Assembly: GCA_037127255.1 (NCBI GenBank)
Contig: JBANSL010000001.1
Coordinates: forward strand, 29,506,501 to 29,570,500
Direction of reading: 5' to 3'
Source: Persicaria tinctoria
Taxonomy: Eukaryota; Streptophyta; Magnoliopsida; Caryophyllales; Polygonaceae
Length of the DNA stretch: 64,000 nt
Positions 44,523 through 56,066 of the stretch are shown piece after piece. A program made the position numbers and the translations under genes. Under the pieces are notes generated by a model, which saw nothing but the letters and a program-made list of their open reading frames with translations, did no database searches and was not told the DNA's origin. Every line of letters starts with the position of its first letter. The stretch's first letter is position 1.

Positions 44523-46611
44523 TGTTGTGAGCTGAATCTGCCATGTTTTACAGCAAAGTTTTTATCGATTTCTGCATACATTTCATTCATTTGGGCTAAG
44601 ACAATACAGAACCTATGTAGTTTATGTTTATTTGCCAAATTATGGAATCTACACCAGTTTCTATTTAATTCGCAGAATTTGAGGCGTTTTACAGCAATTC
44701 TAAGGAAGGTCGGAAAAACTCGCAAAACAGCTACAGAAGTCCAAGGTCAAAGCAGCAACAGAATCAGTCGAATCGAGCCGAGATACCAGACTACTCGACC
44801 TCGAGTAGGCCTTACTCAATCTCGACGAGCATGTCCGAGTACAGCCTTGTCGACCAGAAAGCAACGTCGAGAGCCAGACCAACCCGACTTCCGGACCCAA
44901 CTCGATCTCGACAAGACTTAGTCGAGATCGACGAAACCCAGCGCCACACCCGGAGTCGAGGAGAGAACTGGACGAGAAGCGGAGCACATCTCTACTCAAC
45001 CTCGACGAACCCTTGTCGAGATCGACAAGCCCCACAGCGCCAGTCCGAGTCCATGCCGAGGAGAAGCTGCTCGACCAGAGAAGGCCACACCCTACTCGAC
45101 CTCGACGAGCCCTTGTCGAGATCGACGAGCCCCGAGTCCAGATCCGAGCCTGTCGAGTAGAGCCACCCGAGAAGACCCAGTCGACATAGCCACCCTACTC
45201 GACCTCGACGAGCCCTTGTTGACATCGACGAGCACCGTGAACCAAGTCCGAGTCTGTCGAGCGCCAGCTAGCCGAGACGACGAAACCGAGCCAGTCAACC
45301 CTACTCAAGATCGACCAGACCCTTGTCGAGATCGAGTAGACTTCCAGAGCAGCGTTACTCGGTTCGACGAATCCTACTCGACTTGGGATTCCTTGGGCGT
45401 GAAGATTGCTGATTCTATCCGAAAATATCAAGATCTACCATGAGGAAGAAAAGTTCTATCCATTGAAGACACTTTAGATATATTTCCTATTTTAGATTTA
45501 AGTCCTTTATGTCTTTTATTTATCATTAAAGTTTTAGATAAAGTTTTAGATTTAGATATAGATATTCTATCCTTGAGTAGCAAGGATTAGAAGCCTATAA
45601 ATAAAGCCCATGGGGCTGATTTCTATTCATTCAATTTTCAGTAGGAGAAGTAGTAGTAGAGAGAGAAAGAGAGAATGAGCGGCCGATTGGAGTTGTGAAG
45701 CGAGAGCGGAGTTGGCTTCAAGCGGTTGTAAACTTTGGTTTATATTTATGCAAGTTGTTATTTCCTTTTAGTCAATGATGTCTGAGTTTGCAATGAAGCG
45801 CGAGTAGTCCACCCACTTCTAGGGTTGGTGCGAGCCCGACGATATCCATGCATAATTGAGGTAAAAGATCCGACCTTTATCATGTTTTGAGAATTTTCCT
45901 ACTTGTTGATGTGTTTATTGCCCGTCTAATGGAGATTCACGCTAACAACTTGGATTATAAACATAAAATCGGTAGAGACAATTAGGGTTTCTTGAGAGAG
46001 CTGTCTAATTGTTGGAAAAGGTGAAAGCTTAGTCCTTTAATGCGATTAACATGATTATCTGTTTGGTCTTGCCTTATGCATGTTTGGTTATCGTTGTGGC
46101 AAACCCCAATCTTGGAAGTCCTTTTACATTAAGTTTAATCGAAACCCCAAAGCATTTGTTTTTACTTTCTTTTATTTCGTTTTTACTCCCTGCCCTCGTC
46201 GATCTCGACCAAACCCTGGTTGACCTCGACTACTGATCTTCGACCCAGAGTCGCCGTAGCTTACTTGTGCAGGAACTCGACAAGCCAACCCGTAGTCGAC
46301 CAGAAGGCTACTCGATATCGAGTAGGGCCTTGTCGAGATCGACCACCCTTTGCCGAGAGCTTCTGCCCTGTTCGACTGTGCCTGACCCCTGTCGACTAAC
46401 CCTTAGTCGAGGTCGAGTACCACTGTTGTCGACTTCTGACCGTGAGATTCCATCGCTGCCTAGGATCCGCTGACACGCTTCCTCGTGGATCGATCCTGAC
46501 TTCCCGCTGCTACATCAGGAGGAAGTCTTGTAATTATTTGCAAGGGACGGAATCTGGTTTGCCTTAGTTTATTTACATTCTATTTTGCATACTCGATTTC
46601 CTCCTACAACA
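44523..46611 (+). repeat. 5' LTR of Athila element II
   Basis: The U3 carries a dense TCGA-decamer region at 44790-45400, built from degenerate repeats of tactcgacctcgacgagccc and ttgtcgagatcgac. TATAAATAA is at 45596. A second TCGA cluster lies close to the 3' end at 46195-46440. A 60-bp segment 'gcctaggatccgctgacacg...' follows. The LTR ends tcctacaaca. Confidence 0.93.
45596..45604 (+). promoter_or_regulatory. LTR TATA box (5' LTR of Athila II)
   Basis: TATAAATAA, conserved in all four Athila LTRs of the window that include this position. Confidence 0.75.
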
Positions 46612-46614
46612 AAT

Positions 46615-46632
46615 TGGCGTCGTTGCCGGGGA
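46615..46632 (+). promoter_or_regulatory. Primer-binding site of Athila element II
   Basis: TGGCGTCGTTGCCGGGGA starts three bases after the LTR. It differs by one base from the site in element I. Confidence 0.92.
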
Positions 46633-46694
46633 AGCTATCATTCGCGCCTTAGGTAGTTGAATCTCACGTCTACTTTGAGTTACTTTTCAGGTGT

Positions 46695-49283
46695 ATGCGT
46701 CGTACTAGTCTACCACCTGAGTTTGACAGCTTAGATGAACCAGAGCGTTTCCTACACATCCACTCTAAACTCAAAAGGATCATGGCGGACGCTGAAGCAC
46801 AAGAACAACTGATTACGAGGCTTACCACAGAGCTAGCCGCAAAGGATGCTACTATCGCCAATGAAAGGGCAGCAAGGGAACAAGCGGAAGCTGAGCTTGC
46901 CCAATATCCAACTACTGCTGAGGACTATATGCATCCAACTCTCGTCGTGCCTGAATCGGCGATTCTAATCCCTGAAAACTCTTTTGAAATTCGCACTCAA
47001 TTTCTTATAGAGCTTAAAAATAATGCTTTTCATGGAAGATTTAATGAGTGTCCTCTTGAACATATTACCAATTTTCATGACATGTGCCGTACTCTTGCTG
47101 AAGGTACAACTCTGGAATATGTCAAGATGAAAGCTTTCCGCTGGTCTCTGGCTGGACCTGCACTGAAGTGGCTTGAAGGGCTGAAGCCGAGATCTCTCAC
47201 CACATGGGCCCAAGTAGAGCAAGAATTTCTGAACAAATACTTCCCACCCGCCAAAACAGCACTTCTCCGCCAGAAAATCACCGCCTTCAAATAAAAGCCA
47301 GGGGAACCGCTGGCAAGGGCATGGGAACGCTACAAGGAACTGTTGCGATCTTGCCCTACTCATGGACAGCCACCCTACGTCATTCAAGAGATCTTCTTCA
47401 ACTCTCTTGATCAAGTCACTAAGGACAGAATCAACCATTATACTCGCTATGAGTATCTGACGATGCCACCAAGTGACGCATGGGGTGTGCTAGAAAAGCT
47501 CACTAACTACGACAAAAAATATGGGGCTCCTACAAACTATGAGGAGAACTCCTACGCCATGCCAGCACCATCTATGCCACTCTACAAGCCAGCAAAGGAG
47601 ATCGACCCAGATGTCAGGGAGCAGTTCTACAGAGACCAAAATCGCAAGCTCCTCAAGCAGGTCAAATATATGTCTGTCAATCAGCCTTGCATCGAATGCG
47701 GATCACAGAGGCACAACACTACTGAGTGCCCACACGTAGAGCAAGTCAGAATGGCGGAGACACATGAAGAGGCAGCCTACGCTGGGGGTCCCAATCTCTA
47801 TATGGGAGATCAAAGGTTCTATCAACCACAATGGAACCAAGGGCCCCCTAGGAATCCCCCACCCTATAGAGCTCCAGGACATCCAGAGAGGGATCAAAAG
47901 AAGGATGATCTGCAATTGATCCTTGAGGAAATGCGACGAAATCAGGGCACCATCAACAACCAGTTCCAGAGCATCACCACCAAATTTGGGGAACTAGACA
48001 TCTGGAAAAGAGGAATACAGACCCAGATGGGTCAAATCGTTGCGCAGATCCCACGACCGTCCGGCAAGCTCCCTGGGCAAACAGAATCAAATCCTAAGGG
48101 GAAAACCGGACATGTCGCAGCTATCAAACTCAGGAGTGGGCATCAGCTACACGAGCCAGAGGTCGGGAAACAGGAAGGCAAGGCAGAGCAGCAACTCGAG
48201 ACAGAGCAGAACCCGGTCGATCTCGAGGAGCCCGTACTCGATGTCGACAAGCCTCTACTCGACCAAGACCAGAAGCTAAGCTCGGACTCCGCTGCGCAGA
48301 CCAGCAACCCGAGGTCCACAACCCAACTCGAGGTCGACAAGCCCCTAGTCGATGTCGACAAGCCTCTGGTCGATGTCGAGGAGCAGCAAGCTGAGGTTGA
48401 CGACTCTGCAGCATCTCCGACAACTGATCTGGCTCCGAAGCAGAAAAAGCTACTGCCTTTCCCTTCAAAAACACAGAAAGATCCCACTGCATGTAGGTTT
48501 ACCAGATTTGTTAATATGCTGCAAGAACTGAATGTTTCTATTCCTTTTACAGAAGCCCTTCAAGAGATGCCTGGATATGTATAGTTTCTGAAGGAAATCC
48601 TGAGCAAGAAGCGATCCATCTCAAAGATCGCAGGCGAATGCAAAGTACTCCACTTCCCTGAAAAGAGGCCTGACCCTGGTAAGTTTTCTGTTACTGTGGG
48701 TTTTAAACAATATAAATATAATTCTCTATGCGATTTAGGAGCAAGTGTGAGCATCATGCCTTTATCAATCTGGCGGAAGGTCAAGATAGGATGCATAGAA
48801 CATGTGGATGCTAAATTATACATGGCTAACAATACAGTGGTCATCCCTACAGGTATAGTTGAAAATGTCCCCGTCCAGGTTGGTAAATTCTTTGTTCCAG
48901 CTGATTTCCTTATCATTGACTGTGCTGAAGATCCTACTAGCCCTATTATTCTTGGTAGACCATTCTTAGCTACTGTAGATGCCCGAATTAGTGTCAAGAA
49001 TAGGTCGCTCCCCTTCACCATAGGCGATGAGGTTTTGGATTTCTCTTTTGGCCCTGCAAAGGAGGAAGTTTCATGGCTGGAGGTGAAAAGCATCAGCAAC
49101 CACAAGACTCATCAAACAACGGAGGAAAGCGCCAGAACTGTACTCGAGGTCGACAAGCCCTACTCGACCTCGACAAGCGCTCTACTCGACCTCGACAAAC
49201 CTTTGTCAATCTCGACCACCATCGCTGAGCCAGAGACTTGCCCAGAGTCTAAGTATGGGGTCCCTGTACTCGATCTCGACTAG
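46695..49283 (+). pseudogene. gag-pro: gag-protease polyprotein of Athila element II (two in-frame stops)
   Basis: A single frame of 863 codons is broken only by TAA at 47292-47294 and TAG at 48582-48584. The N-terminal part has a coiled-coil-like ELAAKDATIANERAAREQAE. The capsid domain (about codons 90-250) includes GRFNECPLEHITNFHDMC, AFRWSLAGPALKWLEGLKPR and AWERYKELLRSCPTHG. The zinc knuckle is CIECGSQRHNTTECPH. A linker translated from TCGA decamers reads like VDKPLVDVDKPLVDVE. The protease has LCDLGASVSIMPLSIWRK and SPIILGRPFLATVDARISV. The start ATG lies just after ttttcaggt, similar to element I. The two stops would block a full product unless suppressed. Confidence 0.9.
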
Positions 49284-51310
49284 CAGTACTCGACATCGAG
49301 TAGACCCAAGCCCAAAGATTTCTGTTTTGGGTCCGAACAGGTAAGTTCAGGTATGAATTCTACTCCCCCTCAGTCCATAAATAAAAAAATTTTATGATTT
49401 AAGAGGAAATAAAACACCGTGGTGAGAGAACCTGCAGAAACTGAGGGCTGCAAAGAAGAAGAAGAAGAAAGAGAAGGGAGATGATGCAAGCAACCACCTG
49501 TCAGCTGAGCTTGCATACTACCATCAGGACCTAGATGATCCAGGAGAAGGGCCAAGCATGAGCGGGCCCCACACTACTGGTCCTTGAGCGCAAACGGTGA
49601 AGTCGGCCTAGCGACTCTAAAATCTAGAGCGTGTATATAAACTTTATGAATTTTTGGACTTTTTGGTTTTTGTTTTTATTTTTATGTTTTAGAATTCTTT
49701 AAGTGGATAGTCTTGTTTTTTGTGGAATCTAATACTTTTTGATCAGCAAGCATATAAGGATCGCGAAAGATGGAAGGAAGAAGTCCCTGAAAATCAGTCA
49801 GAATCGACGAATGCCAAGTCGACGACGAGGAGGAGGAAAAGCCAGAGGTTACTCAACCTCGAGTAGACGTACTCGACATCGACAAGCCCAGATGCTCCTC
49901 GACTTCAGAAAACCACCAGACGCAGACGAAGCTACTCGAGATCGAGAACTTTGTACTCGAGATCGACAAAGCACCTCAACTCGACCTACACTGATCAGTC
50001 ATCCTCGATGCATTATCCTGTGAGTTCCTTCCTTTACTCTTGTTTTATTTGATTTTATACAGTGAGGACACTGTAAATTTTAAGTATGGGGTAGGGGAAG
50101 GGCTTACTTTGTGCATATTTGATCATATTTGACATATATATACATTATTTCTTTGAATTGCTACATGGCTATTGTGGAATGCATTATTGCTTTATGTGCC
50201 TATATGCATGTTTTCCAACCTCTGGCATGTTTTCCAAAATTTGAAGAATTTGAAAAAAAATGACCCCCATTGAAAATTTTGAATAATGTCATGGAAGTGT
50301 AATATTGAACTCGACGATGCAAAATTGGATTCATTAGAGATATAGCATGAAATTGCCTAGTAAAGGGAAGTCACAATGAAATGCATATTTTCTTGAAAAC
50401 CATAAAAGGAGGTAAAATTTGATGTTGCTTTTGACATGTTGCATGATAAAATGATGGAGGACTTTATATTTTCCATATAATGCTCATATGTTATATCCTA
50501 GCCATACCTATGCTTATGCATCACAAAAGCCATAATACGCCCTATTTCATATATTGCTCCACATGCTCTAAATATTTGCCATTCTTTACCTTATCCGGGG
50601 ATTATGTTGAGAATGATGTTACATTATGGAGATATCATATGGTGTTTGTGTTGTTACATATCATTATTGGAGTTTGGAAGGAAATTATTTGAAATATATG
50701 GAAAATTTAATGAGTGAAAGAAAATCCAATCACCTCTGGAGATAAAGGTAGATTGACCTTGCTCTCTGAGATAATAGTTTGGGGAGATGGGACACATTGT
50801 GAGGAGTCCAAATCACTAAGTATCCGGGGCCGTTCATGGCACCCATGTTTGCGACTCGTGAGAAGGCAGTGCTAAGGTCAGAGAGGTAAAAGCATTATTA
50901 TGAATAAAAGCATTATGAAAGGTGATGAATCAAATGGAGAAAGTATGTGGTATTAAATTCAGTTTGGAAATACTCCATTTCCCCGGATCATTAGCACCAC
51001 ATGGCCAGAAATTGCCCACCTTTTAGCCTTTTACCATTCTACTCCTTATTTGAGCTTAAATTAAAGTCTTCTTGATTATCAATGCGTTGTCACTTATGAA
51101 TTATTTGTGCATAACCCTCCTTTTGTGAGTAGATGTTGCTTTTATATATTTGCACATGCATGGATCTGTGGCACTAGTACCTTTTCGAGGATGGTAATTG
51201 ATTGCAGGGTTATATGAGAATGAATCTAAGATGTTGAGAGTTTAAATTCTTCCCCTGAATGACAATTAAAAGTATTGCTTCAGGACAAGCAAGCTTAAGT
51301 ATGGGGTGTT
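49284..51310 (+). other. 3' UTR of Athila element II
   Basis: No RT or integrase motif is seen. TCGA decamers occur at 49260-49310 and 49850-49985. The hairpin TACAGTG-AGGA-CACTGTA is at 50058-50075, followed by agtatggggtaggggaaggg. Just before the 3' LTR the text aagcttaagtatggggtgtt repeats the 'agtatggggt' core and is the probable functional PPT. A block at 50730-50900 (agatgggacac...gtgaggagtcc) matches the site in element I where element II inserted. Confidence 0.8.
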
Positions 51311-53369
51311 TGTTGTGAGCTGAATCTCCCATGTTTTAAAGCAAAGTTTATATCGATTTCTGCATACATTTCATTCATTTGGGCTAAGACAATACAGAAC
51401 CTATGTAGTTTATGTTTATTTGCCAAATTATGGAATCTACACCAGTTTCTGTTTAATTCGCAGAATTTGAGGCGTTTTACAGCAATTCTAAGGAACGTCG
51501 GAAAAACTCGGAAAACAGCTACAGAATTCCAAGGTCAAAGCAGCAACGGAATCAGTCGAATCGAGCCGAGAAACCAGACTACTCGACCTCGAGTAGGCCT
51601 TACTCGATCTCGACGAGCATGTCCGAGTACAGCCTTGTCGATCAGGAGCAACGTCGAGAGCCAGACCAACCCGACTTCCGAACCCAACTCGATCTCGACA
51701 AGACTTAGTCGAGATCGACAAAACCCAGCGCCACACCCGGAGTCGAGGAGAGAACTGGACGAGAAGCCGAGCACATCTCTACTCGACCTCGATGAACCCT
51801 TGTCGAGATCGACAAGCCCCACAGCGCCAGTCCGAGTCCATGCCGAGGAGAAGCTGCTCGACCAGAGAAGGCCACACCCTACTCGACCTCGACGAGCCCT
51901 TGTCGAGATCGACGAGCCCCGAGTCCAAATCCGAGCCTGTCGAGTAGAGCCACCCGAGAAGACCCAGTCGACATAGCCACCCTACTCGACCTCGATGAAC
52001 CAAGTCCGAGTCTGTCGAGCGCCAGCTAGCCAAGACGACGAAACCGAGCCAGTCAACCCTACTCGAGATCGACCAGACCCTTGTCGAGATCGAGTAGACC
52101 TTCAGAGCCGTGTGACAAGGTTCGACGAATCCTACTCGACTTGGGATTGCTTGGGCATGAAGATTGCTGATTCCATCCGAAAATATCAAGATCTACCATG
52201 AGGAAGAAAAGTTCTATCCATTGAAGACACTTTAGATATATTTCCTATTTTAGATTTAAGTCCTTTATGTCTTTTATTTATCATTAAAGTTTTAGATAAA
52301 GTTTTAGATTTAGATATAGATATTCTATCCTTGAGTAGCAAGGATTAGAAGCCTATAAATAAAGCCCAGGGGGCTGATTTCTATTCATTCAATTTTCAGT
52401 AGGAGAAGTAGTAGTAGAGAGAGAAAGAGAGAATGAGCGGCCGATTGGAGTTGTGAAGTGAGAGCGGAGTTGGCTTCAAGTGGTTGTAAACATTGGTTTA
52501 TATTTATGCAAGTTGTTATTTCCTTTCAATCAATGATGTCTGAGTTTGCAATGAAGCGCGAGTAGTCCACCCACTTCTAGGGTTGGGGCGAGCCCGACGA
52601 TAGCCATGCATAATTGAGGTAAAAGATCCGACCTTTATCATGTTTTGAGCATTTTCCTACTTGTTGATGTGTTTATTGCCCGTCTAATGGAGATTCACGC
52701 TAACAACTTGGATTATAAACATAAAATCGGTAGAGACAATTAGGGTTTCTTGAGAGAGCTGTCTAATTGTTGGAAAAGGTGAAAGCTTAGTCCTTTAATG
52801 CGATTAACATGATTATCTGTTTGGTCTTGCCTTATGCATGTTTGGTTATCGTTGTTGCAAACCCCAATCTTGGAAGTCCTTTTACATTAAGTTTAATCGA
52901 AACCCCAAAGCATTTGTTTTTACTTTCTTTTATTTCGTTTTTACTCCCTGCCCTCGTCGATCTCGACCAAACCCTGGTCGACCTCGACTACTAATCTTCG
53001 ACCCAGAGTCGCCGTAGCTTACTTGTGCAAGAACTCGACAAGCCAACCCGAAGTCGACCAGAAGGCTACTCGATCTCGAGTAGGGCCTTGTCGAGATCGA
53101 CCACCCTTTGCCGAGAGCTTCTGCCCTGTTCGACTGTACCTGACCCCTGTCGACTAACCCTTAGTCGAGGTCGAGTACCACTGTTGTCGACTTCTGACCG
53201 TGAGATTCCATCGCTGCCTAGGATCCGCTGACACGCTTCCTCGTGGATCGATCCTGACTTCCCGCTGCTACATCAGGAGGAAGTCTTGTAATTATTTGCA
53301 AGGGACGGAATCTGGTTTGCCTTAGTTTATTTACATTCTATTTTGCATACTCGATTTCCTCCTACAACA
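51311..53369 (+). repeat. 3' LTR of Athila element II
   Basis: This LTR is 2,059 bp with TATAAATAA at 52354-52362 and TCGA clusters at 51580-52110 and 52955-53195. The main difference from the 5' LTR is a missing segment near 51990, where one TCGA repeat unit has been lost. Confidence 0.93.
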
Positions 53370-53893
53370 GTGAGGAGTCCGAAGCAATAAGTATCTAGGG
53401 CCATTCATGACACCCATGTTTGCGACTTGCGAGAAGGCAGTGCTGAGATTAGAGAGGTAAAAGCAATATATGTGAAAACAGCAAAGAGTGATTTATGAGA
53501 GGATGAGTGATGTGGAAATTATATATGAAGGGAGAAAGTGCATTAACGCAAAGAAAGCAAAGCTTGAAGAAGTTATACCCGGATTCAGCACCACATTGCC
53601 CAAATATCGCCCACCACTTTACCTTTTACCTTTTTCTTCACCATGAGCTTAATTAAAGTCCTCTTGATTAATAATGCTTTGTCACGAATGAATGTTTTTG
53701 CATAACCTCCTTTTCTGTGTGAAGTTGTTTTTATTCACATGCATGAATTTGTGGCATTAATACCTTTTCGAGGATGGTAATTGATTTTGGGGACATATGG
53801 AAATGGATCTAATATGTTGAGAGTTTGAATTCTTCCCATGTATGACCATTAAAAGTATTGTTTGAGAACAAGCAAGCTTAAGTATGGAGTGTT
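53370..53893 (+). other. 3' UTR of Athila element I, last part, with TSD
   Basis: This resumes after the second gtgag (53370-53374) and reaches aagcttaagtatggagtgtt directly before the 3' LTR. No coding sequence is present. Confidence 0.8.
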
Positions 53894-55682
53894 TGTTGTG
53901 AGCCCAAATTGCCATCTCTTACACTAACTTTTATATCAATTTCCACATGCATTTCATACCACTGGATTGGAATTATACATAATATATGTAGTTTATGATT
54001 ATTTGTCAAATTATGGAGTCCACACTAGTTTCTATTTAATTTCGCAGAAATCAAGATGTTTTACAACAAGCTTAAGTATGCGGAGAAAGGATGAAAATCA
54101 TGGAGAAGTTCGAGGTCCAATATATAAAGTCTAAGGTCAAGCAGGAGCTGAACCAGGCCACATCGAGTAGAAGAGATGAAAAAGAGAACTCGATAAGGAC
54201 TAGTCGATATCGACTACTCTAGTCGATATCGAGCACTTTGGTCGAAAATCACCAAGTCGAGCAAGAGACAAGCAGCAAAGTAACTCGAGGAGCACAAAAT
54301 CCTCGACGTCGAGTACTTTACTCGATGTTGAGTAACCGTCGAATCCACCATTCGACCCAAGCTCGATCAGAATCCAAGGAGAAGAAGACACTACTCGACG
54401 TCGACTACTCTTGTCGATGTCGAGTACTCCCCATAATCAATCCGAGTCGAAATCGAGTGGAGATCCGAGTGTTGAGCTTACTTCTACACCATGTCACGTG
54501 GGATTCTTCAAGTCAAGAGAATATCTATCAAGAGTTGAAGAGATTTATCCACCTTAGATATTTCCCCTTAGAGATTTATTTCTGTTATCAAAGTTTGATC
54601 ATAAAGTCTTTAGATAGATAGTTTTAGATATTTCCCCTTAGAGATTTATTTCCCCTTAGAGTATTCTTTCCTTGAATAGTGATGATTGACTACTATAAAT
54701 AAGACCATTGGGGCTGAGTTTTAGGCATCCAATTTTACGCACAATTTACATTTGAAAGATAGGAGTTTTAGAGAGCTTAGACCGAGAGAAGTTGGAGGTT
54801 TGCGAGAGCGGTTTTGGCTTCGTTCGGTTGTAAGTTTTTATTTGATTTAATGCAAGTTATTTCCTTAAAATTATTGATGTGTCTTTTTATGATGAAGAGC
54901 AAGTAGTCACCAACCTTCTAGGGTTGGGGTGAGCCCGATGGTAGCCATGTAAGGTAATGCGATAAAGGTACGACTTTTAATGCAATTTCGTCTTCTATCC
55001 CTACGAGCATGATTCTTCTGCGACAGTCGAAGGTGATCCTTGTTTGTGTTATTTAAGCCAAAGTGATCTTAACAAAAGTTGAATTAATTATGTGAAAAGG
55101 GTTCGTAACAATTATGGTTTATGTGAAAGCCTCTATTTTCCTACTTGTTAATAACGAGAGTTATTTGATGAAAGGCACTATCTTTCATTACCTTTTGCAT
55201 GATTCTTATATGGTTATCGTTGTGGCGTTGGAACTCCAATTCTGGAAGTCTTTTATAATATTGAATTCAATCCCACCGATTCTATCTTTATTTCTTTCTT
55301 TATTCATTCACAAAGGTTATGTTTTTATTCTACACACTACTCAATCTCGACGACACTGGTCGACGTGGAGTAACCTTGTCGATATCGAGTACTATGTTCT
55401 ACTCTACTTGCTCTGTTTTCGCTTCCGTCGTACGGTTTTGCAGGGCTAATCCATTGAGTAGTCGATATCGACGACTCTACTCGAGATCGAGGACTCTGCT
55501 GGTCGATATCGAGAGGATTTCGGAGTTGAGAAGGCGAGCGCTGCCACGCTTCCTCGTGGATACGATCCTGATTCCCTTCCACTACAATGGGAGGAAGACT
55601 AGTAAATTTATTTGCGTGGTTCAGGGGGTTGATTTGAGATTTATATTTTGTATTTATTTCATACTCGATTTTCCTCCTAACA
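53894..55682 (+). repeat. 3' LTR of Athila element I
   Basis: This 1,789-bp LTR begins tgttgtgagc and ends tcctcctaaca. TATAAATAA is at 54694-54702. TCGA decamers lie at 54200-54450 (U3) and 55340-55510 (near the 3' end). The decamer variants differ from those of element II (more TCGATATCGA and TCGACGTCGA here). Confidence 0.9.
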
Positions 55683-56066
55683 CTCCCTCCCCCCTAACAA
55701 CCATCCCTGCTCTGTTTTTGAGATCTTGCTCCGCCTATCGCTCTTTTTCTCCTAACGGATATTTCTCTAGCCTAGTCTGCAAATTGGAGGTGGAGGTAGC
55801 CTCCCGATGACCTGTGTACATGCATTAATGACCTCATGTTCTCTCCGTCGGCTTGGTGTCTAATCTATACTACTGCTAGTTTCTCTGTAAGTCTACTTCC
55901 CAACCCTCTAATTCACTCGAGTGACCCTATTGTCGACCAGCAATCGTTCTTTATATATCATTGTTACAAATGCATATGGGTTCATAACCCCTTTTCTACC
56001 ACCATATATCTGTCTGCAACTCGAGTTACTTGTGTTTCCCTGTCTTCTCTAGTTTTGATTACGGTA
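55683..56066. other. Sequence between Athila I and the LINE relic
   Basis: C/T-rich sequence with no ORF or repeat recognised. It may include the 5' UTR of the LINE. Confidence 0.4.

Larger units (their letters stand above)
44523..53369 (+). mobile_element. Athila-type element II, complete, gag-protease only
   Basis: This 8,847-bp element has LTRs of 2,089 and 2,059 bp (tgttgtgagc...tcctacaaca) that differ by a few substitutions and a roughly 30-bp deletion, flanked by a perfect 5-bp TSD. PBS, gag-protease frame and a 2-kb 3' UTR are all present. RT, RNase H and integrase are absent although the LTRs are nearly identical. It therefore probably inserted in this form, using enzymes from a relative. 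It fits the description of terminal-repeat retrotransposons with a gag domain (TR-GAG). Confidence 0.9.
35147..55682 (+). mobile_element. Athila-type gypsy element I (left LTR truncated, two later insertions)
   Basis: The element is a truncated 5' LTR (35147-36121), an Athila-type PBS, a broken gag (36206-37015, resuming at 40988), a protease fragment, an integrase C-terminal scrap, a 3' UTR, and an intact-length 3' LTR (53894-55682). A solo LTR sits in gag (37016-40987) and Athila element II sits in the 3' UTR (44523-53369). Without these the element is about 7.7 kb. RT, RNase H and the integrase core are absent. No left TSD can exist because the left end is deleted. Confidence 0.85.

Noticed and set aside
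44700..45443. ORFs of 60-138 codons rich in S, R and D over the U3 regions (also 51467-52201)
   Set aside because: They are translations of TCGA-decamer repeats in LTRs and occur in several frames and on both strands.
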